Shown here: one piece after another, positions 1-9,579 of the stretch
How positions within the stretch are numbered: the stretch's first letter is position 1
Layout of the letters: each line of letters opens with the position of its first letter
Assembly: GCA_029251375.1 (NCBI GenBank)
Contig: JAQXDL010000049.1
Coordinates: 310,001-374,000 of the forward strand
Direction: 5' to 3'
Length of the DNA: 64,000 nucleotides
Origin: Pseudomonadales bacterium
GTDB lineage: Bacteria; Pseudomonadota; Gammaproteobacteria; Pseudomonadales; Azotimanducaceae
Notes under the pieces: generated by a model
The model's input: the letters and a program-made list of their open reading frames with translations, nothing else
Told to the model about the DNA's origin: nothing
The model's database searches: none
Program-made: the position numbers and the translations under genes

Positions 1-1
1 C

Positions 2-1774
2 AGTTTGTTCTCAAAAGACGTCGAATATATTGTTCAAGACGGTGAGATTGTCATAGTTGATGAGCATACAGGTCGGTCAATGCCTGGTCGGCGATGGTCA
101 GGTGGCATTCATCAAGCGATTGAAGCTAAAGAGGGTGTTGATGTCACCAATGAAAGTCAGACACTGGCTTCAACGACGTTCCAAAATTACTTTCGTTTGT
201 ACAATAAACTTTGCGGTATGACAGGTACGGCTGACACGGAAGCACCTGAGTTTATGCAGATATACGGGTTGGACGTTGTAGTAATACCAACTAACTTACA
301 GATGGTTCGGAATGATCAGAATGACCTGATGTTCATGACCCTTGAAGAAAAATACGATGCAATCGTCGATGAAATACAATTGGCGCAAGCACAAGATGCG
401 CCTGTCTTAGTTGGTACAGCTTCTGTTGAATCCTCAGAGCTAATATCCGCTGCGCTGACTAAGCGAAAAATAAAACATAATGTACTCAATGCAAAATTTC
501 ATGAAAAAGAAGCCGAAATCATTGCTCAGGCGGGTCGGCCAAGTGCGGTAACTATCGCAACTAACATGGCTGGTCGAGGCACGGATATTCTGCTGGGTGG
601 TAATTGGGAGGCGGAATTTGCTGGGCTCAAAAAGCCAACGGAACAATTGAAGCAAGAAATTAAGTCTCGCTGGGACAATGATCATCGTAAAGTGATCGAT
701 GCAGGCGGGCTGCATGTCATTGGTACTGAGCGCCATGAAAGCCGTCGTATAGATAATCAGCTTCGAGGCCGAGCGGGGCGGCAGGGCGACCCTGGCGTAT
801 CGAGATTCTTTCTCTCCATGGATGATAACTTAATGCGCATCTTCGCCTCCCCTCGTATCAGGGGCATTATGCAATCGTTAGGCATGGAGAAGGGTGAAGC
901 GATCGAGCATAAGATGCTAAATAATGCGATAGAAAAAGCGCAACGAAACGTCGAAGGCCGAAACTTTGATATTCGTAAGCAGCTACTTGAGTATGACGAT
1001 GTGGCCAATGACCAGCGTCAAATGATCTATGGCCAACGCCTTGAATTAATGGAGGCGTCGGACGTTTCAGAAACTATTGATGCACTTTGGGATGATGTGG
1101 TTAATCAGGTGATTGACGGCTTTGTGCCACCTCAGAGCTTGGAAGAACAATGGGATACAAGCGGCTTGGAACAATCGCTGCATACCGAATTTGGTATTAC
1201 TGCGCCGGTCCAAAGATGGCTAGATGATGATGATGAATTGCACGAAGAAACACTTCGTCAAAAAATTGTTGAGCAGGTTAAATCTAACTATGATCAAAAA
1301 GCCTCTTCACTTGGCGACGGTGCAAGACAGTTTGAAAAGCAAATCATGTTGCAAATTCTCGACAATAGTTGGAAAGAGCATCTCGCTGCAATGGATTATT
1401 TACGTCAAGGCATTCATTTACGAGCCTACGCGCAGAAACAACCAAAGCAAGAATACAAGCGGGAAGCTTTTGAGCTATTCGAGCAACTTCTAGAGGGTGT
1501 TAAGTTTGAGGTTATCAAATTCTTGGCTCGCGTAGAGTTTCAGCAAGCGGAAGATATTCAGGCTATAGAACAAAGGCGTCGTGAATCAGAAGCGCAAAAT
1601 ACTTTGAACTTCCAGAAAGCCAGTGCCGAGGTGATGGGCGAACCCGAAAGTACAGAAAAACCGCAAGAGGAAAAGCTACCTTTTGTACGTCGAGAAAAGA
1701 AAGTGGGGCGTAATGAGCCCTGCCCCTGTGGTTCAGGTAAGAAGTACAAGTCCTGCCATGGAAAATTAGGATAA
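2..1774 (+). CDS. secA: Protein translocase ATPase SecA, 3' part (5' end outside window)
   Basis: SecA is the ATP-driven motor that pushes unfolded preproteins through SecYEG. The window holds roughly the last two thirds, about 590 residues of a protein usually near 900. Visible in order: the IVDEHTGR region, the second helicase half with [14 protein letters not shown] (about fragment residue 185) and [13 protein letters not shown] (about 252), the helical scaffold and wing, and a C-terminal zinc-binding SEC-C motif ([17 protein letters not shown]) for SecB and phospholipid contact. The reading frame is open at the window edge, so no start is assigned; the TTG at 5 is internal by homology. 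argJ follows 14 bases later on the same strand. Identification is certain. Confidence 0.98.
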   Translation, partial: SLFSKDVEYIVQDGEIVIVDEHTGRSMPGRRWSGGIHQAIEAKEGVDVTNESQTLASTTFQNYFRLYNKLCGMTGTADTEAPEFMQIYGLDVVVIPTNLQMVRNDQNDLMFMTLEEKYDAIVDEIQLAQAQDAPVLVGTASVESSELISAALTKRKIKHNVLNAKFHEKEAEIIAQAGRPSAVTIATNMAGRGTDILLGGNWEAEFAGLKKPTEQLKQEIKSRWDNDHRKVIDAGGLHVIGTERHESRRIDNQLRGRAGRQGDPGVSRFFLSMDDNLMRIFASPRIRGIMQSLGMEKGEAIEHKMLNNAIEKAQRNVEGRNFDIRKQLLEYDDVANDQRQMIYGQRLELMEASDVSETIDALWDDVVNQVIDGFVPPQSLEEQWDTSGLEQSLHTEFGITAPVQRWLDDDDELHEETLRQKIVEQVKSNYDQKASSLGDGARQFEKQIMLQILDNSWKEHLAAMDYLRQGIHLRAYAQKQPKQEYKREAFELFEQLLEGVKFEVIKFLARVEFQQAEDIQAIEQRRRESEAQNTLNFQKASAEVMGEPESTEKPQEEKLPFVRREKKVGRNEPCPCGSGKKYKSCHGKLG

Positions 1775-1788
1775 GTGAGTACAGGCAT

Positions 1789-2997
1789 ATGGCAGTAGGA
1801 GAATCGTCTCTAGAGCATCATTCAGTCCCTGGGGTCAGATTGGCTTCTTTGGCTTGCGGCATCAAAGCGGATAAGACTAATGATCTCGTTATGTTTGAAT
1901 TCGAAAAAGGCAGCACTACCGCAGGTGTGTTTACAAAGAGTTTGTTTGCCGCCGCGCCGGTCGAGTTAGGGAAAAAGCACCTGGCCAAAACTTCGCCTGA
2001 GTATTTTCTGATTAATAGCGGTAATGCGAATGCCGGTGTTGGCGATGTTGGCCTCGACGATGCCTCCGCTTGTTGTCTCGCAGTATCTCAGCTTGCAGGT
2101 GTCCATCCTGAGGCGGTTATTCCATTTTCTACCGGTGTGATTGGTGAGCGATTGCCAGTTGAAAATGTCACAAATGCATTGGATCCGTTAATCGCTGAGT
2201 TGTCCGAGGATAACTGGTTGCTTGCGGCTGAAGGCATCATGACCACAGACACTCGTCCAAAGATAACCTCGAGGCAAATTTCGATTGATAGCAAATGCAT
2301 CACCCTAACCGGTATCGCTAAAGGGTCTGGCATGATTCAACCGAATATGGCGACGATGCTATCGTATATCGCCACTGATGCTGTAATCGAGACAACGACT
2401 CTCCAGAGCCTTCTTAACGAAGCGGTAGATGCATCGTTTAATCGAATCACGGTTGATAGTGATACCTCAACGAATGACTCCTGCATGTTGACTGCAACCG
2501 GTGTGTCAGGGTTGGTGATTGAAGCTGACAGTAGCGCTGCAACAAGTTTTTTAGAAGCACTGACTAGCCTTTGTAAAGAACTCGCCCATGGAATCATTAG
2601 AGATGCTGAAGGCGCAACAAAATTTATTTCAGTGCGTGTAAAAGGTGGTTCGACCCAAAAGGAATGTCTTGAGGTTGCCTACTCTGTTGCTAACTCGCCT
2701 CTTATGAAAACAGCTCTGTTCGCAAGTGATGCTAATTGGGGCCGCATAGTCATGGCTATTGGTAAAGCAGACGTCGATATTGATGTTAAAAAATTGGATG
2801 TGTTTCTCGGTGATGTGCGGTTGATGACACAAGGTAACAAAGACCCTCATTACTCAGAGGCGATTGGTGCAGAGATTTTCGCAAAGCAGGAAATTGATAT
2901 TGTGATTAACATAAATGCTGGCGACTTTGATGAGACCGTTTGGACCAGCGACCTATCACATGAGTATGTGCGCATTAACGCCGAGTATCGTACTTAA
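1789..2997 (+). CDS. argJ: Bifunctional ornithine acetyltransferase / N-acetylglutamate synthase ArgJ
   Basis: ArgJ moves the acetyl group from N-acetylornithine to glutamate, closing the cyclic arginine pathway. It is made as one chain that cleaves itself before a threonine in the motif KGSGMIQPNMATML; that Thr lies near residue 188 here. The 402-residue length is normal for the family. Downstream motifs such as DSDTSTND, EGATK and NWGRI also fit. The ATG at 1789 follows secA by 14 bases, and a secA-argJ order is common in gammaproteobacteria. The Shine-Dalgarno (ACAGG) is weak, so translation may be coupled to secA. Bifunctionality is inferred from the family; the sequence alone does not separate mono- from bifunctional forms. 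Confidence 0.95.
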   Translation: MAVGESSLEHHSVPGVRLASLACGIKADKTNDLVMFEFEKGSTTAGVFTKSLFAAAPVELGKKHLAKTSPEYFLINSGNANAGVGDVGLDDASACCLAVSQLAGVHPEAVIPFSTGVIGERLPVENVTNALDPLIAELSEDNWLLAAEGIMTTDTRPKITSRQISIDSKCITLTGIAKGSGMIQPNMATMLSYIATDAVIETTTLQSLLNEAVDASFNRITVDSDTSTNDSCMLTATGVSGLVIEADSSAATSFLEALTSLCKELAHGIIRDAEGATKFISVRVKGGSTQKECLEVAYSVANSPLMKTALFASDANWGRIVMAIGKADVDIDVKKLDVFLGDVRLMTQGNKDPHYSEAIGAEIFAKQEIDIVININAGDFDETVWTSDLSHEYVRINAEYRT

Positions 2998-3104
2998 CGT
3001 TTTTAGCGGTTGTGCTGATGAGTACGCCTAACAGTTAGGTCTGGAAATGTGCTTGCCGGGTCTCGTGGCCATTAATTGATTACGCTTGAGCCTTACGCCA
3101 GTGT

Positions 3105-3296
3105 TTAATCTCTGTCGAGATCCGATGCAGTCACATCATCATGTTCCGCGTCAGCCGGAATGAATCTTTTGCCATCAGCCCATTCGCCAAGATCAATTAG
3201 CTTGCAACGCTCTGAACAAAAAGGCCGCCACAGGTTGTCGGCATGCCACAGCACTGACGTATCGCAGGTGGGGCATTTTACCTTCAGTGTTGTCAT
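3105..3296 (-). CDS. yacG: DNA gyrase inhibitor YacG (zinc protein)
   Basis: This 63-residue protein has the YacG zinc site: Cys8 and Cys11 (CPTC), then Cys27 and Cys31 (FCSERC), followed by the typical [13 protein letters not shown] stretch and an acidic tail. In E. coli YacG binds GyrB and blocks DNA binding by gyrase. Its ATG overlaps the stop of coaE by four bases (ATGA type), so it is probably translationally coupled as the last gene of a pilB-pilC-pilD-coaE-yacG run, an order also known from Pseudomonas. Identification is firm; gyrase inhibition is family knowledge. Confidence 0.93.
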   Translation of the reverse strand: MTTLKVKCPTCDTSVLWHADNLWRPFCSERCKLIDLGEWADGKRFIPADAEHDDVTASDLDRD

Positions 3297-3883
3297 TGGC
3301 TCAGCTCCAAATATCGATTATGCAATCGAGCGACTTCGGCATCTAGCTCGTTGATGGAACCATTATTGGTGATGACGTCATCAGCATAATCGAGCCGCTG
3401 CTCGCGAGTTGGTTGGGTTTTCATTATGGCGAGAACCTGCTCCCGTTGATTATCGTCTCTCGACATGACTCGACTAATTTGCATTTCTTTTGAGACGTCA
3501 ACAACAAGTTGCCGGTCTATCCAAGGAGACTGTCCGCTGCCGCTAGACAGCATCAGAATTGCATAACGTGACGTTGAGGTGTCTAGGGTGTGACGCAAGT
3601 GCTTGAGAATAGCCGGCACGGTTATAGACTCGAGAAATCGTCTTTCGTCACTGTCGTTAAAAACAATTTGGCGCAACGCCGCCCGATCCAAAGTGCCATC
3701 TGCCTGCAACACGCGCTCGCCGAAATGTGCCGTGATTTTGTTAAGTCCATCTGTGCCTAGTTCGACTACTACTCTGGCAGCCATGTCCGCATCGGCAATG
3801 GTGATTCCAAGCTTTTTGAATCGATCTGAAACAGCTGTTTTGCCGCTGCCAATGCCGCCGGTCAGTCCTACTACGAATGTCAT
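3293..3883 (-). CDS. coaE: Dephospho-CoA kinase
   Basis: CoaE phosphorylates the ribose 3'-OH of dephospho-CoA in the last step of coenzyme A synthesis. The P-loop [11 protein letters not shown] lies at residues 7-17, followed by the DADMAARVV substrate region, and a lid region around [10 protein letters not shown]. Length (196) is typical. It starts directly after the pilD stop and overlaps yacG by four bases, so it is co-transcribed with the prepilin peptidase, as in other gammaproteobacteria. No oddity is seen. Confidence 0.95.
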   Translation of the reverse strand: MTFVVGLTGGIGSGKTAVSDRFKKLGITIADADMAARVVVELGTDGLNKITAHFGERVLQADGTLDRAALRQIVFNDSDERRFLESITVPAILKHLRHTLDTSTSRYAILMLSSGSGQSPWIDRQLVVDVSKEMQISRVMSRDDNQREQVLAIMKTQPTREQRLDYADDVITNNGSINELDAEVARLHNRYLELSQ

Positions 3884-4753
3884 TTATGCCGCTACAAATT
3901 GTAAATATTGAGTCGTTATTGTCTCACCGAACATGAGTGCGAGCCAACCCGCGATCGCCAAAAAAGGTCCAAAAGGAATTGCGTTAGCGCGATCTCGTCC
4001 TAGTGCAATCAGTGTGCCGCCAATGACGGCGCCAGCGAATGACGAAAGTATAATGACCAGTGGCAGCATCTGCCAACCGAGCCAAGCACCCAGCAGTGCC
4101 AATAGTTTAAAGTCGCCAAAACCCATGCCTTCTTTGCCCGTTACGAGTTTGAAGGTCTGGTAGATAAACCAAAGTGACAAGTAGCCGACGATAGCGCCCC
4201 AGAACGCATTTGGAAATACAGTGATGAGACCGACGGTATTTACAATTAGTCCTAACCATAGAAACGGCAGAGTAATACTGTCTGGCAAAAATTTGGTGTC
4301 AAAATCGATAAGCGCGAGTGCGATCAAAGCCCATGTTAATAAGCACGCAGCAAGGCCTGCTAAACCGGGCCCAAATTTGTAAATCACCGCCGCTGTCATA
4401 ACGGCTGTTATCAACTCAACACTCGGGTAGCGAGCAGAAATTGATATTTGGCAACCGCTACATTTTCCTTTCAGAAACAAATAGCTGATGACGGGAATAT
4501 TCTCCCAAGCGGAGATCTTATGTTGACAGTTCGGACAGCGAGACCGGGGTGTGGATAGATTGTAGGTTTCTTGTGATTCTGGTTGCGGTAAATCTAGAAT
4601 ATCCCGAGCCTGCGTTTGCCAGTCTCGTTCCATCATTATCGGCAGTCGATGCACAACGACGTTGAGGAAGCTGCCGATAAGCAGGCCAAACACCATCGCA
4701 ATGCCCAGCAGGGCGAACGGGTATTCAGCTTCGAGGAGTAGCAGATAAGTCAT
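3884..4753 (-). CDS. pilD: Type IV prepilin peptidase / N-methyltransferase PilD
   Basis: PilD cuts the positively charged leader from type IV pilins and methylates the new N-terminal phenylalanine in the inner membrane. The N-terminal cytoplasmic domain has two CxxC pairs (Cys73/Cys76 and Cys98/Cys101 from the chosen start), then several membrane helices. The two aspartates of the aspartyl protease site lie in ALIDFDTKFLPD and GFGDFKLLALLG. An upstream TTG at 4792 would add 13 residues; I prefer the ATG at 4753, where the hydrophobic N-terminus begins as in known PilD. Substrates in this window should be the pilins at 8380 and 8980. It lies between pilC and coaE. Confidence 0.95.
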   Translation of the reverse strand: MTYLLLLEAEYPFALLGIAMVFGLLIGSFLNVVVHRLPIMMERDWQTQARDILDLPQPESQETYNLSTPRSRCPNCQHKISAWENIPVISYLFLKGKCSGCQISISARYPSVELITAVMTAAVIYKFGPGLAGLAACLLTWALIALALIDFDTKFLPDSITLPFLWLGLIVNTVGLITVFPNAFWGAIVGYLSLWFIYQTFKLVTGKEGMGFGDFKLLALLGAWLGWQMLPLVIILSSFAGAVIGGTLIALGRDRANAIPFGPFLAIAGWLALMFGETITTQYLQFVAA

Positions 4754-4855
4754 GATTAAACCGGCTTGTGAAAAGCTTTCAGAGTGCAGCAATGGGCCTA
4801 CCGCAGAGTTTTTGAGTGCCTAAAAAAGTATCACTGTAGATACTTTGTTAGATTT

Positions 4856-6082
4856 CTAGCCCCCGCTGATCGCATCGCCCATTGAGAAGATAGGTAGGTA
4901 CATCGCGATAATTAAACCGCCGACGACGACACCTAGGAAAGACATGATTATTGGCTCCATTAGACTGGTCAAACCGTCAACGGAGTTATCAACCATTTCT
5001 TCATAATACGTGGCTGCTTTATCTAGCATACTGTCGAGCGCACCGGATTCCTCTCCAATCGATACCATTTGTATCAACATGTTAGGGAAAACCTCTGCCT
5101 TTTTCATAGAGTAGTTCAGCTGAATACCACTTGAAACATCGTCTTTGACTTTTTTAATGGCATCATAGTAGACGATATTACCGGCTGCACCAGAGACCGA
5201 CTCTAGCGCATCGACTAAAGGCACACCGGCAGCAAATGTTGTCGAGAGCGTTCGAGAGAAACGTGCGATACACGATTTGTCGAGAATATCGCCGATGACA
5301 GGCAATTTTAACATGAACCTTTCTTGGCCATCTCGAAGTGGTTTCGAACGTTTGTGCACAGCTTTATAGCTATAAATCACCGCAGCGATACCGGCGCAGA
5401 TAAAGAACCACCAGGCCTGCATGAAGTTAGACATGTTCACAACCATTTGCGTGAATTCAGGTAGTTCAGCACCGAAGCCAGCAAAGATCTCTTCAAATTG
5501 AGGCACAACTTTTACCAGAAGCAAACCCGAAACCACACCAGCCACGACAAGTACCGCGATCGGGTAGTTCATCGCAGCTTTGATTTTGCCCTTTAATGCT
5601 TCTGTTTTTTCTTTGTATTCTGCCAAACGTTGCAACATGGTTTCTAATGAACCTGATTGTTCGCCAGCGTCAACAAGGTTGCAGAACAGATCGTCAAAAT
5701 ATTCTGGCTGTCCCCGAATAGCTGATGCAAACGAGTTACCCCCCGATACATCGTCTCTTATCTTGTATATGAGGTCCTTCATAGTCGGATTGTCTACGCC
5801 ATCGGCAACGATGTCGAAGGATTGAACCAGTGGTACGCCCGCTTTCATCATCGTTGCGAGTTGACGGGTAAAAAGCGCAATGTCGCCAGGTGATATTTTT
5901 GCGCCAAAATTCAGTAAGGCGCCGATGCCGCCACCCTTTTTAGACACTTTTGTCGGTGTTATACCCTGTTTTCGCAGATCATTTTTTGCGACAGCGGCAC
6001 TTTTGCTGGTGATTTCCCCTTTTGTTTTGCGGCCGGCTTTGTCAGTGCCTTCCCATGCAAATACATTGTTTGCTGCTGCCAT
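4856..6082 (-). CDS. pilC: Type IV pilus inner-membrane platform protein PilC
   Basis: PilC/GspF-family platform protein that couples the pilus ATPases to pilin insertion. The 408 residues contain the duplicated T2SSF domain: first copy around 75-200 (FTRQLATMMKAGVPLVQSF), second around 275-400 (FSRTLSTTFAAGVPLVDAL). Each ends with a conserved IGEESG/AGEQSG element, and there are three predicted membrane helices. The ATG is preceded by AAGGA at good spacing. It is 12 bases from pilB and about 100 bases from pilD, so the three form one assembly operon. Confidence 0.96.
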   Translation of the reverse strand: MAAANNVFAWEGTDKAGRKTKGEITSKSAAVAKNDLRKQGITPTKVSKKGGGIGALLNFGAKISPGDIALFTRQLATMMKAGVPLVQSFDIVADGVDNPTMKDLIYKIRDDVSGGNSFASAIRGQPEYFDDLFCNLVDAGEQSGSLETMLQRLAEYKEKTEALKGKIKAAMNYPIAVLVVAGVVSGLLLVKVVPQFEEIFAGFGAELPEFTQMVVNMSNFMQAWWFFICAGIAAVIYSYKAVHKRSKPLRDGQERFMLKLPVIGDILDKSCIARFSRTLSTTFAAGVPLVDALESVSGAAGNIVYYDAIKKVKDDVSSGIQLNYSMKKAEVFPNMLIQMVSIGEESGALDSMLDKAATYYEEMVDNSVDGLTSLMEPIIMSFLGVVVGGLIIAMYLPIFSMGDAISGG

Positions 6083-6094
6083 GAGTTAATCCTT

Positions 6095-7813
6095 TTAGTG
6101 CCCGCTTGTTACGCGGTCGACTTCTTCCAGACTTGTTAGGCCACTTATCACTTTGATCAAAGCCGATTCAAAGATGTTTTTGAAACCTTGCTTTGCGCAC
6201 TCAGCAGCAATTTCAATTGAGTTACCATCTTCCATGATTATTTTTGAAATTTCTGGGGTGATCTTCACAACTTCGTAAATTCCCACTCGTCCTTTATAGC
6301 CGCCGGAGCATTTCCCGCATCCCTTTGGCGCAAAAACGTCGAATCCTCTGTCAACGTCTTCTTCTGCAAAACCTTTTTCAAGCAAAGCAGATTTAGGAAT
6401 ATCAATTTTTTCTTTACAGTCACAAAGCCGGCGTGCGAGTCGCTGGGCGACAATGAGATTGATAGAGGTTGCTAGGTTGAAGGCCGGTACACCCATATTT
6501 CTAAGTCGAGTCAAGGTTTCGGGGGCACTATTGGTGTGTAGCGTCGACATTACCATGTGACCAGTTTGCGCCGCCTTAATGGCAATATTCGCGGTTTCAA
6601 TATCACGAATCTCGCCGACCATGACGATGTCCGGATCTTGACGAAGAAATGATCGCAATGCTTCACTGAAGTCGAGTCCAACCTTATGGTTTACAGGGCA
6701 CTGGTTAATACCTTCAAGGTTGATTTCGACTGGATCTTCCGCCGTAGATATATTTAATTCCGGTGTGTTGAGAATATTTAGACCGGTATACAGAGATACG
6801 GTCTTACCACTGCCCGTTGGTCCTGTAACGAGAAACATACCCTGCGGTTTATAAAGCGCGTCCATAAATAGTTGTTTCTGTTCGTCTTCGTAACCCAATG
6901 CGTCGATGCCCATTTTTGCACTACTAGGGTCTAGGATTCGAAGACATAGCTTTTCGCCGAACAACACAGGCAGCGTATTAACCCGAAAATCAATGGCTTT
7001 GGACTTGGAAATTTTGAGTTTGATACGGCCATCCTGCGGGACTCGCCGTTCTGAGATATCCATTTGCGACATAACCTTAAGTCGTGCCGAAATTCTTGGT
7101 GCGAGATTAACGGGCGGGCGGGCAACTTCGTGGAGTACACCGTCCGTTCTAAAGCGTACTTTATAGGATTTTTCGAATGGTTCGAAGTGTAAGTCGGACG
7201 CGCCTGACTTGATGGCATCCATCAGCATTTTGTTAATGAAACGCACGACGGGTGTATCATCAATCGCCTGACCTGGGTCATCTTCTTCGCCGCCACCGCC
7301 GCCTTCATCAACTGCTTCTAAATCTAGGTCGACATCATCATCACCTAAGTCACCAAGGCCGCCGCCCTCTTGAGAATCAAGATAGGTCTCAATAAATGCC
7401 GTAAGCTTGTTTTCCTCAACTAAAACTTCTTCTGTCGCGACACCAGTCTGAAAACCAATGTCTTCGAGACCTTTTCGATTGGTCGGATCGGAGACGGCGA
7501 CAAAAAGACGATTGCCGCGATGAAAAATGGGAATCGCGTGGTTGGCCCTGATCAACTTCTCATCGATCATGTTTTTAGGAATGCTCTCGGGATCAAGTGC
7601 CGTTAGATCAAGCAGAGGTGTGCCGAATTCCTCAGCAGCGGAATTTGCGACGTCCAAGGAACTAGCTAAGTTGTTCTGTACAAGATGCGTAACGAAGGGC
7701 ACGCGTGTTTTCGCTGCTTCTTCCGAGGCGTCTCTGGCGACATGCTCTTCGAGCAATTTGTCGTCTACCAAACGTCTTGCAAGCCCACTGAGTTGAACTG
7801 GGTTTGCTGCCAT
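6095..7813 (-). CDS. pilB: Type IV pilus assembly ATPase PilB
   Basis: PilB is the hexameric extension ATPase of the type IV pilus. The N-terminal MshEN-like domain spans roughly residues 1-150, followed by an unusual acidic/glycine linker (about 150-185). The ATPase core has Walker A GPTGSGKT, Walker B with GEIRD, and the HTNSAPETLTRL His box. A tetracysteine zinc site (CDC and CGKC) lies near the C-terminus, as in PilB/GspE. The start is the ATG at 7813 rather than the TTG at 7819. It begins the operon running to yacG and is divergent from pilA across a 566-base regulatory gap. No pilT is seen in the window. Confidence 0.96.
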   Translation of the reverse strand: MAANPVQLSGLARRLVDDKLLEEHVARDASEEAAKTRVPFVTHLVQNNLASSLDVANSAAEEFGTPLLDLTALDPESIPKNMIDEKLIRANHAIPIFHRGNRLFVAVSDPTNRKGLEDIGFQTGVATEEVLVEENKLTAFIETYLDSQEGGGLGDLGDDDVDLDLEAVDEGGGGGEEDDPGQAIDDTPVVRFINKMLMDAIKSGASDLHFEPFEKSYKVRFRTDGVLHEVARPPVNLAPRISARLKVMSQMDISERRVPQDGRIKLKISKSKAIDFRVNTLPVLFGEKLCLRILDPSSAKMGIDALGYEDEQKQLFMDALYKPQGMFLVTGPTGSGKTVSLYTGLNILNTPELNISTAEDPVEINLEGINQCPVNHKVGLDFSEALRSFLRQDPDIVMVGEIRDIETANIAIKAAQTGHMVMSTLHTNSAPETLTRLRNMGVPAFNLATSINLIVAQRLARRLCDCKEKIDIPKSALLEKGFAEEDVDRGFDVFAPKGCGKCSGGYKGRVGIYEVVKITPEISKIIMEDGNSIEIAAECAKQGFKNIFESALIKVISGLTSLEEVDRVTSGH

Positions 7814-8073
7814 AATCAAAATCCCAATCTATTGAACATTCGATGTGAGTAGCATAAGTGTGCGGTTCGATTTCATAAAATAACAGAGCGCTTTTGCTTT
7901 GTGGTACTTTGCTATCCCTTACGCTGCGGGTATCAGGGCTTTCTAACCACTTTGGGAGTGTACAATTGACTATCTATGGTGTCGATAGCGTAAGCCCATA
8001 AATGCGTTTTTTTTGATCAGCGACAAGACAAGCTGAGACCTGTCTTTAGTAAAATCTGTTGGGCCAATTAATC

Positions 8074-8109
8074 AAGGTAGCAAGGTCGCAAGGTGACAAA
8101 TATTGTCAC
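8074..8109. promoter_or_regulatory. Direct repeats and palindrome, candidate activator site for pilA
   Basis: Three consecutive 8-mers, AAGGTAGC, AAGGTCGC and AAGGTGAC (8074-8097), run into the palindrome GTGACAA-ata-TTGTCAC (8093-8109). The cluster lies about 100-135 bases upstream of the sigma-54-type promoter at 8210, the usual distance for an enhancer bound by a PilR-like activator. The repeats are seen directly; PilR binding is inferred. Confidence 0.45.
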
Positions 8110-8139
8110 TTTCTGACTCTAGGACATGGGTCTTAGATG

Positions 8140-8166
8140 AAAAACTGACCATGCAGGTCAGTTTTT
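8140..8166 (+). terminator. Hairpin with flanking A and T runs
   Basis: A perfect 11-base-pair stem (AAAAACTGACC / GGTCAGTTTTT) with loop ATGCA. It looks like a bidirectional rho-independent terminator that could shield pilA from upstream transcription. It could also be a protein site, because it sits between the repeat cluster and the sigma-54-type promoter. Confidence 0.55.
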
Positions 8167-8209
8167 AGTGATTCTTGCGATGAACGGTAGGCAATCCATC
8201 TGGATAAGC

Positions 8210-8225
8210 TGGCATGAGAATTGCT
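8210..8225 (+). promoter_or_regulatory. Sigma-54 (-24/-12) promoter of pilA
   Basis: TGGCATGAGAATTGCT matches the TGGCAC-N5-TTGCA consensus, with the invariant GG (8211-8212) and GC (8223-8224) exactly 10 bases apart. It points toward pilA, about 155 bases upstream of its start. Major pilin genes are classically RpoN/PilR-dependent, so function fits. Neither rpoN nor pilRS is in the window. Confidence 0.8.
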
Positions 8226-8379
8226 CCTTTTTGTCCACGAAATGCTGAGTATCGGTATTTCTCTATAGAAATGGAAACTGGACATGCGAACGTAACGTTA
8301 CTCGCGTTAAAAAGTGGGTTAGAAACTTTCCAGATTCCAGAGCTAACAAAAAAAGTTATTTAAAAAATGGAGTTCTTCA

Positions 8380-8811
8380 ATGAATAACAAACTGCAACAG
8401 GGTTTTACTCTTATCGAATTGATGATCGTGGTTGCGATTATCGGTATTCTTGCCGCCGTTGCCTTGCCTGCTTACCAGGATTACATCAAGACAGCTAACA
8501 TGACTAAGGTTAACGCGCAGTACGAAAATGCAATTCGCGCGACGCGGGCAACTTATGTAAAAGGTAACACTCAGATCGCTCTAGGTCTTGATTCAACCGT
8601 TCCTACTGATGATGATGGCTGGATTGCGGTCTTTAATCCACAAGGTATTCTAGCGCCAGGCGGTACGGCTGCTTATCAGGATTCTGCTAACAGCACTACA
8701 GGCGTTATTGGTGTTACCGGTGACGTAACATCTGTAACAATCATACGTCCAGCTTATGCTGACTATACATCTGCTGACACAACTACAATTGTAGCGGCAG
8801 ACGAATCTTAA
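8380..8811 (+). CDS. pilA: Type IV major pilin PilA
   Basis: Pilin subunit with a 7-residue charged leader plus Gly8 (MNNKLQQG), followed by [27 protein letters not shown], the classic class IVa N-terminal helix with Phe+1 and Glu+5. The mature protein is about 135 residues. It lacks the C-terminal disulfide pair of Pseudomonas-type pilins; no cysteine is present at all. GGAG lies eight bases before the ATG. A sigma-54-type promoter upstream and a terminator immediately downstream make it a single-gene unit, as expected for a highly expressed major subunit. Confidence 0.93.
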   Translation: MNNKLQQGFTLIELMIVVAIIGILAAVALPAYQDYIKTANMTKVNAQYENAIRATRATYVKGNTQIALGLDSTVPTDDDGWIAVFNPQGILAPGGTAAYQDSANSTTGVIGVTGDVTSVTIIRPAYADYTSADTTTIVAADES

Positions 8812-8834
8812 GATTTAGATAATCTGAGTATTCG

Positions 8835-8867
8835 AAAAAGGCTGATGCTTGCATCAGCCTTTTTTTT
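8835..8867 (+). terminator. Rho-independent terminator of pilA
   Basis: Stem AGGCTGATGC / GCATCAGCCT with a two-base TT loop, flanked by an A run and followed by a run of T. It begins 24 bases after the pilA stop. Confidence 0.92.
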
Positions 8868-8979
8868 CGCCTTAAGAAAAGTAGGCCACTGTGTTTTTTG
8901 ATAGATTGGTCGGACTTTTCGTGTACTAACTTGACGACTATTGTTTGACGGGCAATTATTCTTTTAAGGGGAGAGAGCG

Positions 8980-9498
8980 ATGATCAATATACAGATAGGT
9001 GCGGACGTGAGTACTTCTAGCAGCATGCTTGCTGAGACTGGCGCTGATCGTTTACCGCGCAGTCAGCGCTTTCAAGCTGCGACTGGACAACGACAGCGTG
9101 GATTTAGTTTGATCGAACTGATGGTGGCTTTAGCAGTATTGGGAGTTGTTACCGCGATCGCTTTGCCTATGTATACCGGTTATATCGAAACGGCACAGCA
9201 GAGTGTCATGAGTAATAGTATCCAGTCCATCATACTGCTAGAGGAAGAGGCGCGGTTATCGACAGGTTCCTATAAATCAGGTACTTATGACCCAGCTGAT
9301 CCTGGCGATGCAAGTGGCTTAACGGCCTTGATAGGTTGGGCGCCGCGTAGTAATGACGATACCACAACCTACGTCGTATCCTGTCTCACGGGTTTCACGA
9401 TAGATGGTTCAAGTAATTGTTTGTCTACCTCGCGAGGTTTAACGATTGTTGCAACAAATGATAATGGCGTGACAATTACAAAAGACCATACGCGCTAG
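8980..9498 (+). CDS. Type IV pilin-like protein with a 41-residue leader
   Basis: A second pilin: the motif RQRG|FSLIELMVALAVLGVVTAIALPMY gives a cleavable prepilin signal with Phe+1 and Glu+5. The predicted leader is 41 residues, far longer than the usual 6-20. The start is supported by a strong AAGGGGAGAG Shine-Dalgarno just before the ATG at 8980, and no other ATG or GTG lies in frame closer to the motif than Met16. The mature part (131 residues) carries two cysteines (CLTGF, NCLST) that may form a disulfide loop, like PilE/ComP-type minor pilins. It lies directly downstream of pilA but after its terminator, so it needs its own promoter or read-through. It could be a minor or DNA-uptake pilin. 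Confidence 0.85.
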   Translation: MINIQIGADVSTSSSMLAETGADRLPRSQRFQAATGQRQRGFSLIELMVALAVLGVVTAIALPMYTGYIETAQQSVMSNSIQSIILLEEEARLSTGSYKSGTYDPADPGDASGLTALIGWAPRSNDDTTTYVVSCLTGFTIDGSSNCLSTSRGLTIVATNDNGVTITKDHTR

Positions 9499-9579
9499 GA
9501 TTTAAAGTGCCGGTTGTCGATGAATTTGTTTAATACCAATTCGACCGCCGCGCATCGTTAACGATACTTTGAGTGGAGT

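Larger units (their letters stand above)
7814..8379. other. Regulatory gap between pilB and pilA
   Basis: This 566-base divergent gap has no convincing gene. Its pilA-proximal half contains, in order, three 8-base direct repeats, a 17-base palindrome, a strong terminator-like hairpin, a sigma-54-type promoter and a leader of about 145 bases with a small hairpin at 8257-8272 (ATTTCT/AGAAAT). The pilB-proximal half (7814-8070) holds nothing I recognise; the pilB promoter must be there, but I cannot place it confidently. Confidence 0.7.
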
